Part shown: positions 55,001 to 61,610 of the stretch, in pieces
How the letters are laid out: the number at the start of each line of letters is the position of its first letter
Numbering within the stretch: position 1 is the stretch's first letter
DNA from: Segatella hominis
Lineage (GTDB): Bacteria; Bacteroidota; Bacteroidia; Bacteroidales; Bacteroidaceae
Assembly (NCBI RefSeq): GCF_004535825.1
Contig: NZ_SGVY01000010.1
Coordinates: 1 to 64,000 of the forward strand
DNA length: 64,000 nucleotides
Reading direction: 5' to 3'
Program-made: the position numbers and the translations under genes
The notes under the pieces: model-generated
Told to the model about the DNA's origin: nothing
The model's database searches: none
What the model saw: the letters and a program-made list of their open reading frames with translations, nothing else

Positions 55001-55672
55001 CTATACACAACCATGGGTGCAAAGATCACTCTTGATGCAAACAGAGGTGTAATACAGGCTACTGCAAAGAATGCACCAAGCTATTCGACTGGTACAGCTT
55101 ATATGTCACCATCTGGAATATTCGCTAACATGGCTGGAACCGATTCCATATCAGCATCAACAGGAAGAACGCACAGAAGTGCTATTGTTGGTCTCGGATT
55201 CGCTAATGTATCTAAGTCTGCTTATGAGTTTAATGCTGATGAAACGCTTGTAGCTGGTGTATATGGTAGAGCTGATAACCAGGGCACAGCTCCAGCATAC
55301 GGTGGATATTTCTGGGATCTCAAAGCGTGTGGACTGATCCTTAATACCAAGTTCATATCTGATAATTCATCATATAGTGAACGCTGTCTATCTAAAAGCG
55401 TATCATTTGTGATCGGATTGTGTAATAAGAATGTAGTTAAGGATGTATATCTTCCTAACGACACTAAGAACGGAAGAATAATCAAGTTCAAGCAGATGGG
55501 AGCTGGAGCAATGCGTGTTCGAGCACAGTCTGGGCAGCATATCTACGATAATACGAGTGAAAATGATTACTATTATTGTAGAGAAGGTGAGTGCCTGGAG
55601 TTCGTCTTTGGTATATGGGTGAAAGGTTCTACCACCACTAATGTATGGACTGTAAGTATGTATAAATATTAA
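48986..55672 (+). CDS. Tail-tip protein: endopeptidase-like N-terminus, fibre with glycan-binding domains
   Basis: 2228 aa. Residues 1-550 resemble the phage tail endopeptidase/Tal hub. Later parts include repeated NGNWWIGSVDTG/NGYWWIGATNTG modules (residues about 825-915), a LamG-like domain (about 1170-1335), an ILEI/FAM3-like GG domain (about 1480-1620: YNSECFICLVSYDAVAWNDS...GIPGM) and a collagen-like Gly-x-y stretch (GKDGINGTNGKDGTNGKDG, about 1843-1890). The C-terminus is a beta-rich fibre head. Probably the main tail spike contacting the host surface. Confidence 0.75.
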   Translation: MGQFTLIKRNGTRIPLNKRIPFCAVKTAQQSRSLMADDTVTLEVVSTFLIDFEKGDKIKIDSDWYTIRTTVDRTKNSEDQYNYSITLYGCIYDLMKVMFRDTDVNGRSTSLTFDLTYSIKDFVKVIIYNMNRDYPGEWVFDDKDCPETEPKTVSFSCQNCLQTLQNECKDFDVDFQITTDKDGIHHIKIGKFGSVVTPPNGEKYFQWGRGHGLFTLVEGKVDDKAIITRMYGEGGTNNIPTAYRDYSERLQLPYPQRLNKHDHKLSDGTVVKAKTMQIGCTDDNKRYIEDAALSKKIGVEEDAIQNDEIYPKRTGTVTALGDDVYTFMDDTMDFDLKASNSNGTTYLIDGTSAKITFITGRLAGREFELHDYDHSTKKFILKPYKDARGLVFPTSNTTAFQIREGDQYKITDIIMPDSYIEDAEEDLWFYVYDKFLQAKQARAQYALTFSRSYFIENMPKDSDSCLFTPGDYVPIKDERFNLEKNIRIQKVERNLLLRHDYTLTISDTATISIINQAVINVQKHDTILEANRLKDLTRAKYGWRTTEELRNMIYDPDGYFDTDNIKPNSIDTNMLTVGSKSQQFVLADVIMQANLGGDPNLFKATSGTLCHLSISDTDIRYWKIAALEATLSEAGGYYLFAKCSKKGDTGSWYLTQEQLKFEPTSDPNNYYFQVGVLSSVYDSSWRDFVTTYGFTRINGNTITTGKIVTSDGYCYLDLDGNKFRMGDKQSYIDYNVQQRGQITLHNVRLLSTSGDSSEIGVYRGEYNASYVYYKGDEVTYTNNGVTATYRYIYSEPTKGYAPTVGTYWQCIAKGKDGEAGETPKIGDNGNWWIGSVDTGIKAEGVDGKGVNILGSYDSEAELKAAHPKGSPGDAYIVAGDLYSWDDVHKVWKNGGRIKGDAGDTPYIMNGYWWIGATNTGVKAKGEDAVMYEILPSVRIYSDTMVAAGDSLRVSLNKITGSNTENLTSLPKGFSLTLFGYGTDHIGKPTSKAISLDTSYKLSDLKISLKANMSLEVVLAGTNQVIVTKISMPYVKDGEKGTPGAPGEDGRTSYTHFKYSNDGGLSFTGNNGEEPGSYLGQYTDFEEMDSSDPTRYTWALIQGEAGNSGVDAAASSYFECRYAKNGSTVEPPTLDATALEPTGWSLQMPSVGKLEYLWMSMAQKSKLVEQTYCHIPFTAKDGCKDITGNYATELGSGGSIVTEGDRQFLSLPDDSDLRIKYDLPFGENFTLFFWFKTDQKKIGWAIQDAAFTLNMKEMDVKPGTWMHLAFRFSDRTVSCFLNGVRQATASLNKKLIGFTVYDSNMYASANCYDEFRMVNGALADVDIVKVYQDKADKLLSNWSVPTRISPYDGKDGVSVMARYSSDKQNWHTSFQTGDQWMQTSSDSGNTWGEACKIVGEAGANGKYTDYSFATSKDLTTKDVFTSPRIYTTWSDAPVATTKDYPYLWMKVVEVDSNGKKSQARYTRLTGDPGKDGVDGVDSKYIYLRGTGMNRTADGQVTIYNGTKTETITCATRGLTLVRVDRSSLAVLETYKCDTYSNVDSTLTAFAKKIKAYNSECFICLVSYDAVAWNDSLIDALKYCGGTDLHNRAQGRYPFAFLGIPGMAQGYAQMIQSSDSSSAPYAEISAYIANRMFSTAKAVEETCRLDLSNENETVTCDSSGKVIGSIQGTQATLYKGSSVVSGIYYSCSASGCSCSFSTTTGKATNIDMSSNKATLKISCTYDGVTYSAVYTISKVYPGKDGSDAVSRYLELSCTSVKVDKSGNVSPSKITAKQMKQVGGKAPENTTDLYLVGLASSKSTATQLKAKSITINVSSSDSFVDFTLKDGSGNVYDTERVPVIKDGKDGINGTNGKDGTNGKDGTNGTDGKNGRDGIDGKDGRDGTDGYSLAPIYRGEYSASKTYYGTQYRVDIVKYNGIYYVARVDAGTFSNVAPTNTSKWNPFGAQFESIATNLLLAEGANIGDWFLSGGKIVSTLSTTSSGKITLDAKGGLIQVESATSGGDHSLYTTMGAKITLDANRGVIQATAKNAPSYSTGTAYMSPSGIFANMAGTDSISASTGRTHRSAIVGLGFANVSKSAYEFNADETLVAGVYGRADNQGTAPAYGGYFWDLKACGLILNTKFISDNSSYSERCLSKSVSFVIGLCNKNVVKDVYLPNDTKNGRIIKFKQMGAGAMRVRAQSGQHIYDNTSENDYYYCREGECLEFVFGIWVKGSTTTNVWTVSMYKY

Positions 55673-55676
55673 AGTT

Positions 55677-56147
55677 ATGAAGTTACTAGGTCAGATTAAT
55701 GAGTTCGGTTTCCTGGAAGGAAAGGAAGTATCAGACTACTGCCAGAGCTACCAGGGAACTGATGGGAAGATCCACCAGAAGATCATTACTGCAGAAGATC
55801 AGACTAAGGATCTCCTTATCCAGGGCTGGAAGCCTGTGGATGATATTGATGAGAGCAAGCTGGAGTGTGAAGAAGGCTATGTAGTTAGAACCATCCCTTA
55901 TGATGCTGGTGATCATATCGCATTCAAGTATGAGAAGGTTCCAGATGCTCAGATGTACAAACGCAAGATCCAGGATCTCAAAGATGAACTTTCGGGATCG
56001 GACTACAAGATCACGAAGTGTTATGAAGCATCCCTTATGGGGTACGAATTGCCTTACGATCTCCAGGAGCTTCACAAGGTTCGCCAGGGGCTGAGGGATC
56101 GGATCAATGGTCTGGAGAATGTTTTATCAAACATACAAAATCAATGA
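55677..56147 (+). CDS. Tail-fibre-associated helical protein
   Basis: 156 aa. An N-terminal beta part (MKLLGQINEFGFLEGKEVSDY) and a C-terminal pair of coiled-coil helices (MYKRKIQDLKDELSG; LRDRINGLENVLSNIQ). Similar to small proteins following fibre genes, possibly a chaperone. Overlaps the next gene by 4 nt. Confidence 0.5.
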   Translation: MKLLGQINEFGFLEGKEVSDYCQSYQGTDGKIHQKIITAEDQTKDLLIQGWKPVDDIDESKLECEEGYVVRTIPYDAGDHIAFKYEKVPDAQMYKRKIQDLKDELSGSDYKITKCYEASLMGYELPYDLQELHKVRQGLRDRINGLENVLSNIQNQ

Positions 56148-56380
56148 GCTGGATAACTGAGAGCAACAGGCAGAAGCATTTCTGGTATGCCATACCATGT
56201 GGCTTCTTGATTACTATTTTGTTCGTGGCTGGTTTGGCTGCTGGTATGGAGTTCAAGGATAAGTCTTACGGAGACAAGTGGGACTGGCTTGATTTCCTGG
56301 CTACGATCCTGGGTGGTCTGGTAGGACAGATCATCCAGGTCATAGCCCTACTTTTAATGTGGAAAGGAGGTGTAATATAA
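56144..56380 (+). CDS. Small two-segment membrane protein, holin-like
   Basis: 78 aa with two membrane segments (residues 16-34 and 49-74: LDFLATILGGLVGQIIQVIALLLMW) and a short polar loop. It could be a holin or antiholin, or act in the host membrane; the lysis cassette has a separate holin candidate at 60542. Confidence 0.5.
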   Translation: MSWITESNRQKHFWYAIPCGFLITILFVAGLAAGMEFKDKSYGDKWDWLDFLATILGGLVGQIIQVIALLLMWKGGVI

Positions 56381-56417
56381 GATTTTTGGTAGATATTTGT
56401 ATAATTAATCTTAATTG

Positions 56418-56452
56418 ATGCGTATCTCATACGCATTTTTTTGTATATTTGC
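56418..56452 (+). promoter_or_regulatory. Operator site 3 and promoter for the adhesin/DGR/lysis operon
   Basis: ATGCGTATCTCATACGCAT (56418-56436) is followed 7 nt later by TATATTTGC (56444-56452). The palindrome is one helical turn closer to the -7 element than at sites 1 and 2 (7 nt against 17 and 15). The start codon of the first gene is at 56493. Confidence 0.82.
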
Positions 56453-56492
56453 AGCAGAATAAGAATTATAAACATCAAACACGTTTAATCGT

Positions 56493-56783
56493 ATGGATGA
56501 AGTAAAGAGTATCCGCATCCTTTCACACGGAAAGGTAGAGGATCTGAAAAAAGGCTTCAAGTTAGAGGATGGAAGCAGTTTCAGTGTGTTTGTTCGCCAG
56601 AAGAAGATCAACACAATGGATTCAAACGTTCTTCTCACTTGCAAGCTGATCGGTGATAAAGGCGCAAGCCCTTTGCCAGTTCCTATTGGTGACTGGTCTC
56701 CAGCTATGATAACAGAGATTTCCCCAGGTGCTATCTCGCTGGATGAATATGAAGTTTACTGGGGATCTGGTAAGGTATTCTAA
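56493..56783 (+). CDS. Small protein upstream of the variable adhesin
   Basis: 96 aa, beta-rich, with VEDLKKGFKLEDGSSFSVFVRQKK and LDEYEVYWGSGKVF. It is 11 nt before the adhesin gene and under operator site 3. It is not helical and does not look like the DGR accessory protein Avd. Possibly a fibre adaptor. Confidence 0.5.
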   Translation: MDEVKSIRILSHGKVEDLKKGFKLEDGSSFSVFVRQKKINTMDSNVLLTCKLIGDKGASPLPVPIGDWSPAMITEISPGAISLDEYEVYWGSGKVF

Positions 56784-56794
56784 ATTATAATAAC

Positions 56795-58150
56795 ATGGGT
56801 TTAATTTTAGGTAGTGGTAGCGGAACAAAACCACAGTTCCCTTATGATATGTGGTATGGTGTTCAGCACGACAACACAAGCAAGGACTACAAGTTAAAGA
56901 GAGTGGGCAACCTGGAACTGCATAAAACTTTGCCGCTCCAGAACCGTATGAAGCGTTTCGTGGAAAATGAGGATGGTACAGTTAAGTACTACCTTCATCC
57001 TAACGATTCTCGCTTAACAGAAGGTGGAGCTAAGGCGATCCTGGATGGATCAGATGGTAATGTGATGCTGGAGCTTCCAGAGCACTATTTCCGTCTGGAG
57101 ATCAATGGTACATCATGGATCTATGCTATCAGTGAGTATCCGCTTCCAGGTTTCACTAAGGTAGAACGACAAACGATCTCTCCTTGGTTTGCTACTTATG
57201 ACAACGTTAAAAAGAAGCCTGTATCGGCTTCCTTCCTTACATGGGATGGCGATAATGTGAAGCGAGATTCAGACGGTCTGCCAGTTTTCTCGGCTAATGC
57301 CGCTAATTGTCGTGGTGGTAGCAATAACTCTTCCTGGGATGGAACATACAGAAGTCTGATCGGTATGGGTCGTACCTCGGTAAACAAGAACACTGTGCGT
57401 GGATGGTGTAACGCTGTAGGTAATGGTATCCATCATGGAGCTGGTAGAGCTTACAACACGATCAAGTGGTTCCAGCGTATCGAATACGCTTCAATGTACA
57501 ACCAGGATGCTTACACGGCTCAGCTTACAGATGAGGGCTATCACCAGGGAGGTCTTGGATCTGGATGCTCTTGTGATGGTAATCAGTGGAACACCCACAA
57601 CGGATACAATCCTTTTATCCCTTGCGGTGTTACGCTTCCACTTGGTAACAACACAGGAAAGGTTTCCTATACTGTTAAGAACTGGGCTGGTGGTGGCACA
57701 GATAAGGTATTCCAGGTAACATCATACCGTGGTTTCGGTGTTCCTTTTGAATATCTCTGGATGCTGGCAGATGATTTCCTTGTATATTATGGCGAAAGCG
57801 AAAGCACGCTGTATGTATGCAAGGATCCTTCTAAGTTCACTTCTCACTCTGATTCTGCCACTACAGTTCCAGAAGGATATGAAGCGGCTGTATCACTGCC
57901 ACGTGATGATGGTTGGGGACTTGTAGAGGGTATCACCAGTTACGGCTTATCAGCTGTTAGCAAGGTAGGTGGTTCACCTACTACAGGTAATACAGATTAT
58001 TTCTGGAAGAATGCCACAGTAGGCTGGTGGGGTGCTCTGCTCGGTGCGGATGCGGCTAATGGTGCGGATGCTGGGTTCGGCTGTCTGTATGCGTTTCATC
58101 GCTCCTCGCTTTCGTCTGCGTATTTTGGGTTCCGCTTGTGCCGAAATTAA
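56795..58150 (+). CDS. First DGR target: variable tail adhesin
   Basis: 451 aa. The N-terminal and central regions contain ENEDGTVKYYLHPNDSR, RLEINGTSWIYAISEYP and Gly-rich beta sequence (NGIHHGAGRAYN). The last ~130 residues form a C-type lectin-like domain, with FEYLWMLADDFLVYYG and YFWKNATVGWW leading into variable repeat VR1 (residues 412-448), ending GFRLCRN. Fifteen of 22 template adenine positions are changed, so the ligand-binding surface is diversified. Most likely the receptor-binding protein. Confidence 0.9.
   Translation: MGLILGSGSGTKPQFPYDMWYGVQHDNTSKDYKLKRVGNLELHKTLPLQNRMKRFVENEDGTVKYYLHPNDSRLTEGGAKAILDGSDGNVMLELPEHYFRLEINGTSWIYAISEYPLPGFTKVERQTISPWFATYDNVKKKPVSASFLTWDGDNVKRDSDGLPVFSANAANCRGGSNNSSWDGTYRSLIGMGRTSVNKNTVRGWCNAVGNGIHHGAGRAYNTIKWFQRIEYASMYNQDAYTAQLTDEGYHQGGLGSGCSCDGNQWNTHNGYNPFIPCGVTLPLGNNTGKVSYTVKNWAGGGTDKVFQVTSYRGFGVPFEYLWMLADDFLVYYGESESTLYVCKDPSKFTSHSDSATTVPEGYEAAVSLPRDDGWGLVEGITSYGLSAVSKVGGSPTTGNTDYFWKNATVGWWGALLGADAANGADAGFGCLYAFHRSSLSSAYFGFRLCRN
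58029..58137 (+). repeat. DGR variable repeat VR1
   Basis: 109 nt aligned to the template at 58287-58395, starting GGGGTGCTC and ending GGGTTCCGCTT. Fifteen substitutions, all at template adenines, changing to G, C or T. The following GTGCC matches VR2 and differs from TTACC in the template. Confidence 0.97.
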
Positions 58151-58223
58151 AAAATAAGGTACGGAAAGTTCGGTGTGCGGTTCGGCACGGCTTCGACCTG
58201 GTTGCAAAGTACACTGAACTTTC
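58138..58223 (+). repeat. Inverted repeats between VR1 and TR
   Basis: GTGCCGAA (58138-58145) pairs with TTCGGCAC (58181-58188), starting at the VR1 boundary. GAAAGTTCGGTGT (58164-58176) pairs with ACACTGAACTTTC (58211-58223), 13 bp with one G-T pair. Hairpins after a VR are known to assist DGR homing; the second helix may belong to the template RNA. VR2 has no similar hairpin. Confidence 0.65.
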
Positions 58224-58286
58224 AAAGCATTTCAGAAAATCAGAATTGAGAAAATAAAGTAAAAATATACACGGTGGCGATCTCCA

Positions 58287-58395
58287 GGGGTGCTCTGCTC
58301 GGTGCGAATGCGAATAATGGTGCGAATGCTGGGTTCGGCTATCTGAATGCGAATAATCGCTCCTCGAATTCGAATGCGAATATTGGGTTCCGCTT
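58287..58395 (+). repeat. DGR template repeat (TR)
   Basis: 109 nt with 22 adenines: ten AAT codons in the target frame plus one in TAT and one in ATT. AAT-to-NNT changes give 15 amino acids and no stop codon, the standard DGR design. It is 91-96 nt before the reverse transcriptase start codon and differs from the VRs at the 3' boundary (TTTTACC for TTGTGCC). It is not translated in the target frame from a start codon here. Confidence 0.95.
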
Positions 58396-58491
58396 TTACC
58401 GTGATTTCTAATTTAATAAAGATATTGTAGGAGTTTCGCCACCCTACCACACAGGATCCACTGGCACGTCTGGTGGATGGTAAAATAATAT

Positions 58492-59727
58492 ATGATGGAT
58501 AATAAAGCTGTGCAAGTAAGACAATGGGGTCACAAAGCTCAGAACAACGTCCACGGCACTAAGGATAATAATAAGGTGATCATCCCTTATGTGTATCAAG
58601 ATTTCGATGATGTAGGCTATTACATAGGTAATACTGGTAAGCTGCTTATATCTCCTACTGCAAAGATAAGAAACGTATATCCTCTGATATATTCAACAGA
58701 GAATTTGATCTTATCTCAGTACACAGCACAGAAGGGTAAGAAGGATCGCACAGAGATAGATGAGTTCAATGAGAACATCAATGAAAATCTACAGATTCTG
58801 TATGAGATCCTATCTGATAAGACTTACGTTCCTGGTGAATATAAGGTGAAGGAGATACACGATCCAAAAGATCGTATCATTATGATAGCACCTTTCTTTC
58901 CAGATCGTATCATTCACCACTGCGTGATCAACGTGTTAAGCCCTTTTTGGACGCACATTTTCATAGCCAACACCTATGCTTGCATCAAGGGTAGAGGCAT
59001 CCAGAAATGTGCTGATGATGTAGGCAAGGCTCTCATGCTTGATTTCGCTGGTACACAGTTCTGTCTGAAAACGGACAATACGAAGTACTATGACCACATA
59101 GATCATGCTGTATTGAAGGCTATCCTAAGATACACCATAGATGATGAGGATCTCCTGGAACTGCTGTTTAAGATAATTGATAGTAACGGTAAGAATGTAG
59201 GTTTGCCTATTGGCAATTTCACAAGTCAGTATCTGGCTAACATCTACCTGGCATACTTTGACCACTGGGTTAAGGAAGAACTTGCCAGGATGGTAAAGCA
59301 GAAGTTCGGCTGCAAGATATACTATTTCCGATATATGGATGATATGGTATTCCTGGCAGAAACAAAAGAAGCACTCCAGTTCGTTCTGGATATGGCTGGT
59401 TTGTATCTGGGAGCTGAGCTTCATGTGGAATTTAAGCAAACATGGCAGATCTTTCCTGTAGATGATCGCTCTATCGACTTTGTGGGATTCAAGCAGAACC
59501 ACTATAATATTCTGCTGAGAAAGACGATCCTTCTTAAGTTCTATAAGAAACTGGAGGAAACTCAGAAGCACTATCTCATTAAGAACGAAGAGGACATCAA
59601 GCACCTATTTCCATCCGAATATGGCTGGATCATTAAGTGCTCGGAACAACACAAGAATTTCATATTTAATAAATGTATAAATTATGGAAACATTAAGATT
59701 GAAAACAGGGCTGATCTCTGTAGATAA
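58492..59727 (+). CDS. DGR reverse transcriptase
   Basis: 411 aa (or 410 from the second ATG at 58495). Motif A is FCLKTDNTKYYDHID (catalytic Asp195). Motif 4 is GLPIGNFTSQ (237-246), with the Ser-Gln ending that marks DGR-type enzymes. Motif C is RYMDD (280-284), followed by SIDFVGFK. It copies the TR RNA with errors at adenines, and the cDNA replaces VR1 or VR2. The gene follows TR directly and overlaps the next gene by 44 nt. No Avd-type accessory gene is seen next to it. Confidence 0.96.
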   Translation: MMDNKAVQVRQWGHKAQNNVHGTKDNNKVIIPYVYQDFDDVGYYIGNTGKLLISPTAKIRNVYPLIYSTENLILSQYTAQKGKKDRTEIDEFNENINENLQILYEILSDKTYVPGEYKVKEIHDPKDRIIMIAPFFPDRIIHHCVINVLSPFWTHIFIANTYACIKGRGIQKCADDVGKALMLDFAGTQFCLKTDNTKYYDHIDHAVLKAILRYTIDDEDLLELLFKIIDSNGKNVGLPIGNFTSQYLANIYLAYFDHWVKEELARMVKQKFGCKIYYFRYMDDMVFLAETKEALQFVLDMAGLYLGAELHVEFKQTWQIFPVDDRSIDFVGFKQNHYNILLRKTILLKFYKKLEETQKHYLIKNEEDIKHLFPSEYGWIIKCSEQHKNFIFNKCINYGNIKIENRADLCR

Positions 59728-60127
59728 GCCACAGGTGATTGATGATCTGAAAAATGGTCAGAGTACGTTCAACTATAACCACAACATCAAAGAGGTTGAG
59801 GTGGAACAGAACGCTGGTAACACAGAGGCTGGCGAAGGTGAAGGCTCAGAGCCTAAGAAGGTAAAGAGCTGGCAGTATGACAGCTTGCGTGTTGAGTATC
59901 CTCGCACAGGTAACAACATCCTCGAAACGCTTCTTACTGAGAAGTACCCACAGGATCAGCAGCAGAAGCTGGTGAATGACTACCAGGCTGCACAGCTTGG
60001 TATCCTGGAGGATGAGGAAGCCGATAATGCTGTTGCATCCTACAAGGCATTCTTGCAAGATCGCAAGGCTATCAAGGCGATGGTTAAGGCTGATTGTGTA
60101 ACTTATGGTATTCCAGACAGCATCTAA
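59684..60127 (+). CDS. Unknown late protein after the reverse transcriptase
   Basis: 147 aa. Residues about 25-60 are Glu/Gly-rich and look like a linker (NAGNTEAGEGEGSEPKKVKSW). The C-terminal part is helical (ILETLLTEKYPQDQQQKLVNDYQAAQLG). It starts in the last 44 nt of the reverse transcriptase gene. The size is close to Avd, but it lacks an obvious four-helix basic bundle, so it is not assigned as Avd. Confidence 0.5.
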   Translation: METLRLKTGLISVDKPQVIDDLKNGQSTFNYNHNIKEVEVEQNAGNTEAGEGEGSEPKKVKSWQYDSLRVEYPRTGNNILETLLTEKYPQDQQQKLVNDYQAAQLGILEDEEADNAVASYKAFLQDRKAIKAMVKADCVTYGIPDSI

Positions 60128-60134
60128 TTAGGAT

Positions 60135-60536
60135 ATGGAGATAGAAGATTTTGTCGATGAGGAAGGAGGAAACCAGGCAGATCTTTTCTGCTGTGAGTTC
60201 ACCTCAATAGATGTAGTGATAAACAAGGTTAAGGTTTTCACTGGTGCGATTAACAAGAGCACTGAGAATGGAGATCGCTGCCTGGTAGCCTATGCTCCAG
60301 ATTCAAACAACCCAAACGATATGGAACCAGCATCCGCTTTCTTCACTGAGAGCAAGAAGCTAAAGGAACTATTCCTTAACCCTAACAGGAAGTTTCCGTT
60401 CCGTGGAGTGATCAAGGTTGTTAGATATGGAGAGAACGCTGGCTTTAAAATGTTTTCTCCTTCCAGTCCTATCACCAGGGATGATGAAGATAATCTCAGA
60501 TTCTATCAACGCTGCAAATTCAAAAAGAACAGATAG
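60135..60536 (+). CDS. Late protein of unknown function
   Basis: 133 aa, beta-rich, with VVINKVKVFTGAINKS, RCLVAYAPDSN, FTESKKLKELFL and RGVIKVVRYG. Possibly related to tail accessory proteins; no family recognised. Confidence 0.5.
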   Translation: MEIEDFVDEEGGNQADLFCCEFTSIDVVINKVKVFTGAINKSTENGDRCLVAYAPDSNNPNDMEPASAFFTESKKLKELFLNPNRKFPFRGVIKVVRYGENAGFKMFSPSSPITRDDEDNLRFYQRCKFKKNR

Positions 60537-60541
60537 AGCCT

Positions 60542-61009
60542 ATGTATTCATTATTAATTGGTGTGAGAATGGAGCTTATCATTATAGTGATAGCCTGTTT
60601 TATCGTATTGCTTGCTATGGCTATAGATCTTGCCTCTGGTCTGGCTAAAGCTAAGGTCAGAGGTGAGATAAGATCCTCCTGGGGATTGAAGCGGTCGCTG
60701 ATCAAGTTCATCACCTACGAAGGTGGTATGCTCATAGCGGCCGGTATAGACTTGCTGATCTACTTATGTAAGGTCATGGCACTAGTCCACCTGGAGATCC
60801 TGGAAGGCATTCCTATAGTTACTTGCATGGTTGGAATATTCCTTCTGGTTGTGGAGTGGCTATCGGTGCGAGAGAAGGCAGACGAGAAAACTAAAACAGA
60901 GTTTTCTCGTGTTGAGAAGCTGGCTAAAACAATGGTAAGCAGACAGGAGCTTGTGGATGCTCTTACAGATGCGCTTTCACAGGCAAGTAAAAACAGATCT
61001 AAAGATTAA
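60542..61009 (+). CDS. Phage holin
   Basis: 155 aa; a start at 60569 (MELIIIVIACF) is also possible. Hydrophobic segments at about residues 11-33, 57-75 and 88-105, with AMAIDLASGLAKAKVRGEIRSSWGLKRS between the first two. This is the layout of phi29/phage_holin_4-type holins. A charged C-terminus follows. It precedes the amidase gene, so it should open the inner membrane for lysis. Confidence 0.8.
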   Translation: MYSLLIGVRMELIIIVIACFIVLLAMAIDLASGLAKAKVRGEIRSSWGLKRSLIKFITYEGGMLIAAGIDLLIYLCKVMALVHLEILEGIPIVTCMVGIFLLVVEWLSVREKADEKTKTEFSRVEKLAKTMVSRQELVDALTDALSQASKNRSKD

Positions 61010-61013
61010 GGTT

Positions 61014-61610
61014 ATGAAGATACTTATAGACAATGGTCATGGTGAAGAAACACCAGGTAAAAGATCACCAGATGGTCTTTTCCGAGAATACAAGTATGCC
61101 CGACAAATAGCTGAGGAAGTTGTGAAGCAGCTCCAGGCTAAGGGCTATGATGCACAGCGTATCGTCACAGAGGATAACGATGTATCTCTGGCTGAGAGGT
61201 GCAAGCGTGTGAATGCCATCTGTGATAAGGTTGGAGCTGGCAATGTGATCCTGGTATCGGTTCACGTGGATGCCGCTGGCAATGGTCAGTGGATGAATGC
61301 CTCTGGCTGGAGTGCTTTCACGTCACGTGGTCAGACTAAGGCAGACGTTCTGGCTGATAGCCTCTATGATGCTGCAAAGAAGATCCTGGCTGGCAAGAAG
61401 ATCCGCACAGATTTCTCTGATAAGGATCCAGACTTTGAGGCTGGCTTCTACATCTTGAAACATACCAAGTGCCCAGCTGTGCTAACAGAGAACTTCTTCC
61501 AGGATAACAAGGATGATGTGTCCTGGCTGTTGTCACTGGAAGGCAAAAATGCTATCGTGAAGGTTCACGTGGAAGGTATCATTAATTATATCAAGGAGCA
61601 TGGAAAATAA
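61014..61610 (+). CDS. N-acetylmuramoyl-L-alanine amidase (endolysin)
   Basis: 198 aa from MKILIDNGHGEETPG. Amidase_3 fold: zinc ligands are in ILIDNGHG (His9), EYKYAR (Glu24) and SVHVDAAG (His about 82), and the late catalytic Glu is in AVLTENFFQDN. It cleaves the peptide from muramic acid in peptidoglycan. It follows the holin gene with a 4-nt gap. Confidence 0.9.
   Translation: MKILIDNGHGEETPGKRSPDGLFREYKYARQIAEEVVKQLQAKGYDAQRIVTEDNDVSLAERCKRVNAICDKVGAGNVILVSVHVDAAGNGQWMNASGWSAFTSRGQTKADVLADSLYDAAKKILAGKKIRTDFSDKDPDFEAGFYILKHTKCPAVLTENFFQDNKDDVSWLLSLEGKNAIVKVHVEGIINYIKEHGK

Noticed and set aside
58232-58450. Minus-strand frame across the template repeat as a gene
   Set aside because: It exists because the template has few stop codons on either strand. 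A similar frame is seen opposite VR1 and VR2. No ribosome binding site.
56493-60127. Proteins at 56493 or 59684 as the DGR accessory protein Avd
   Set aside because: The first is beta-rich and the second has an acidic linker; neither shows the basic four-helix bundle expected.
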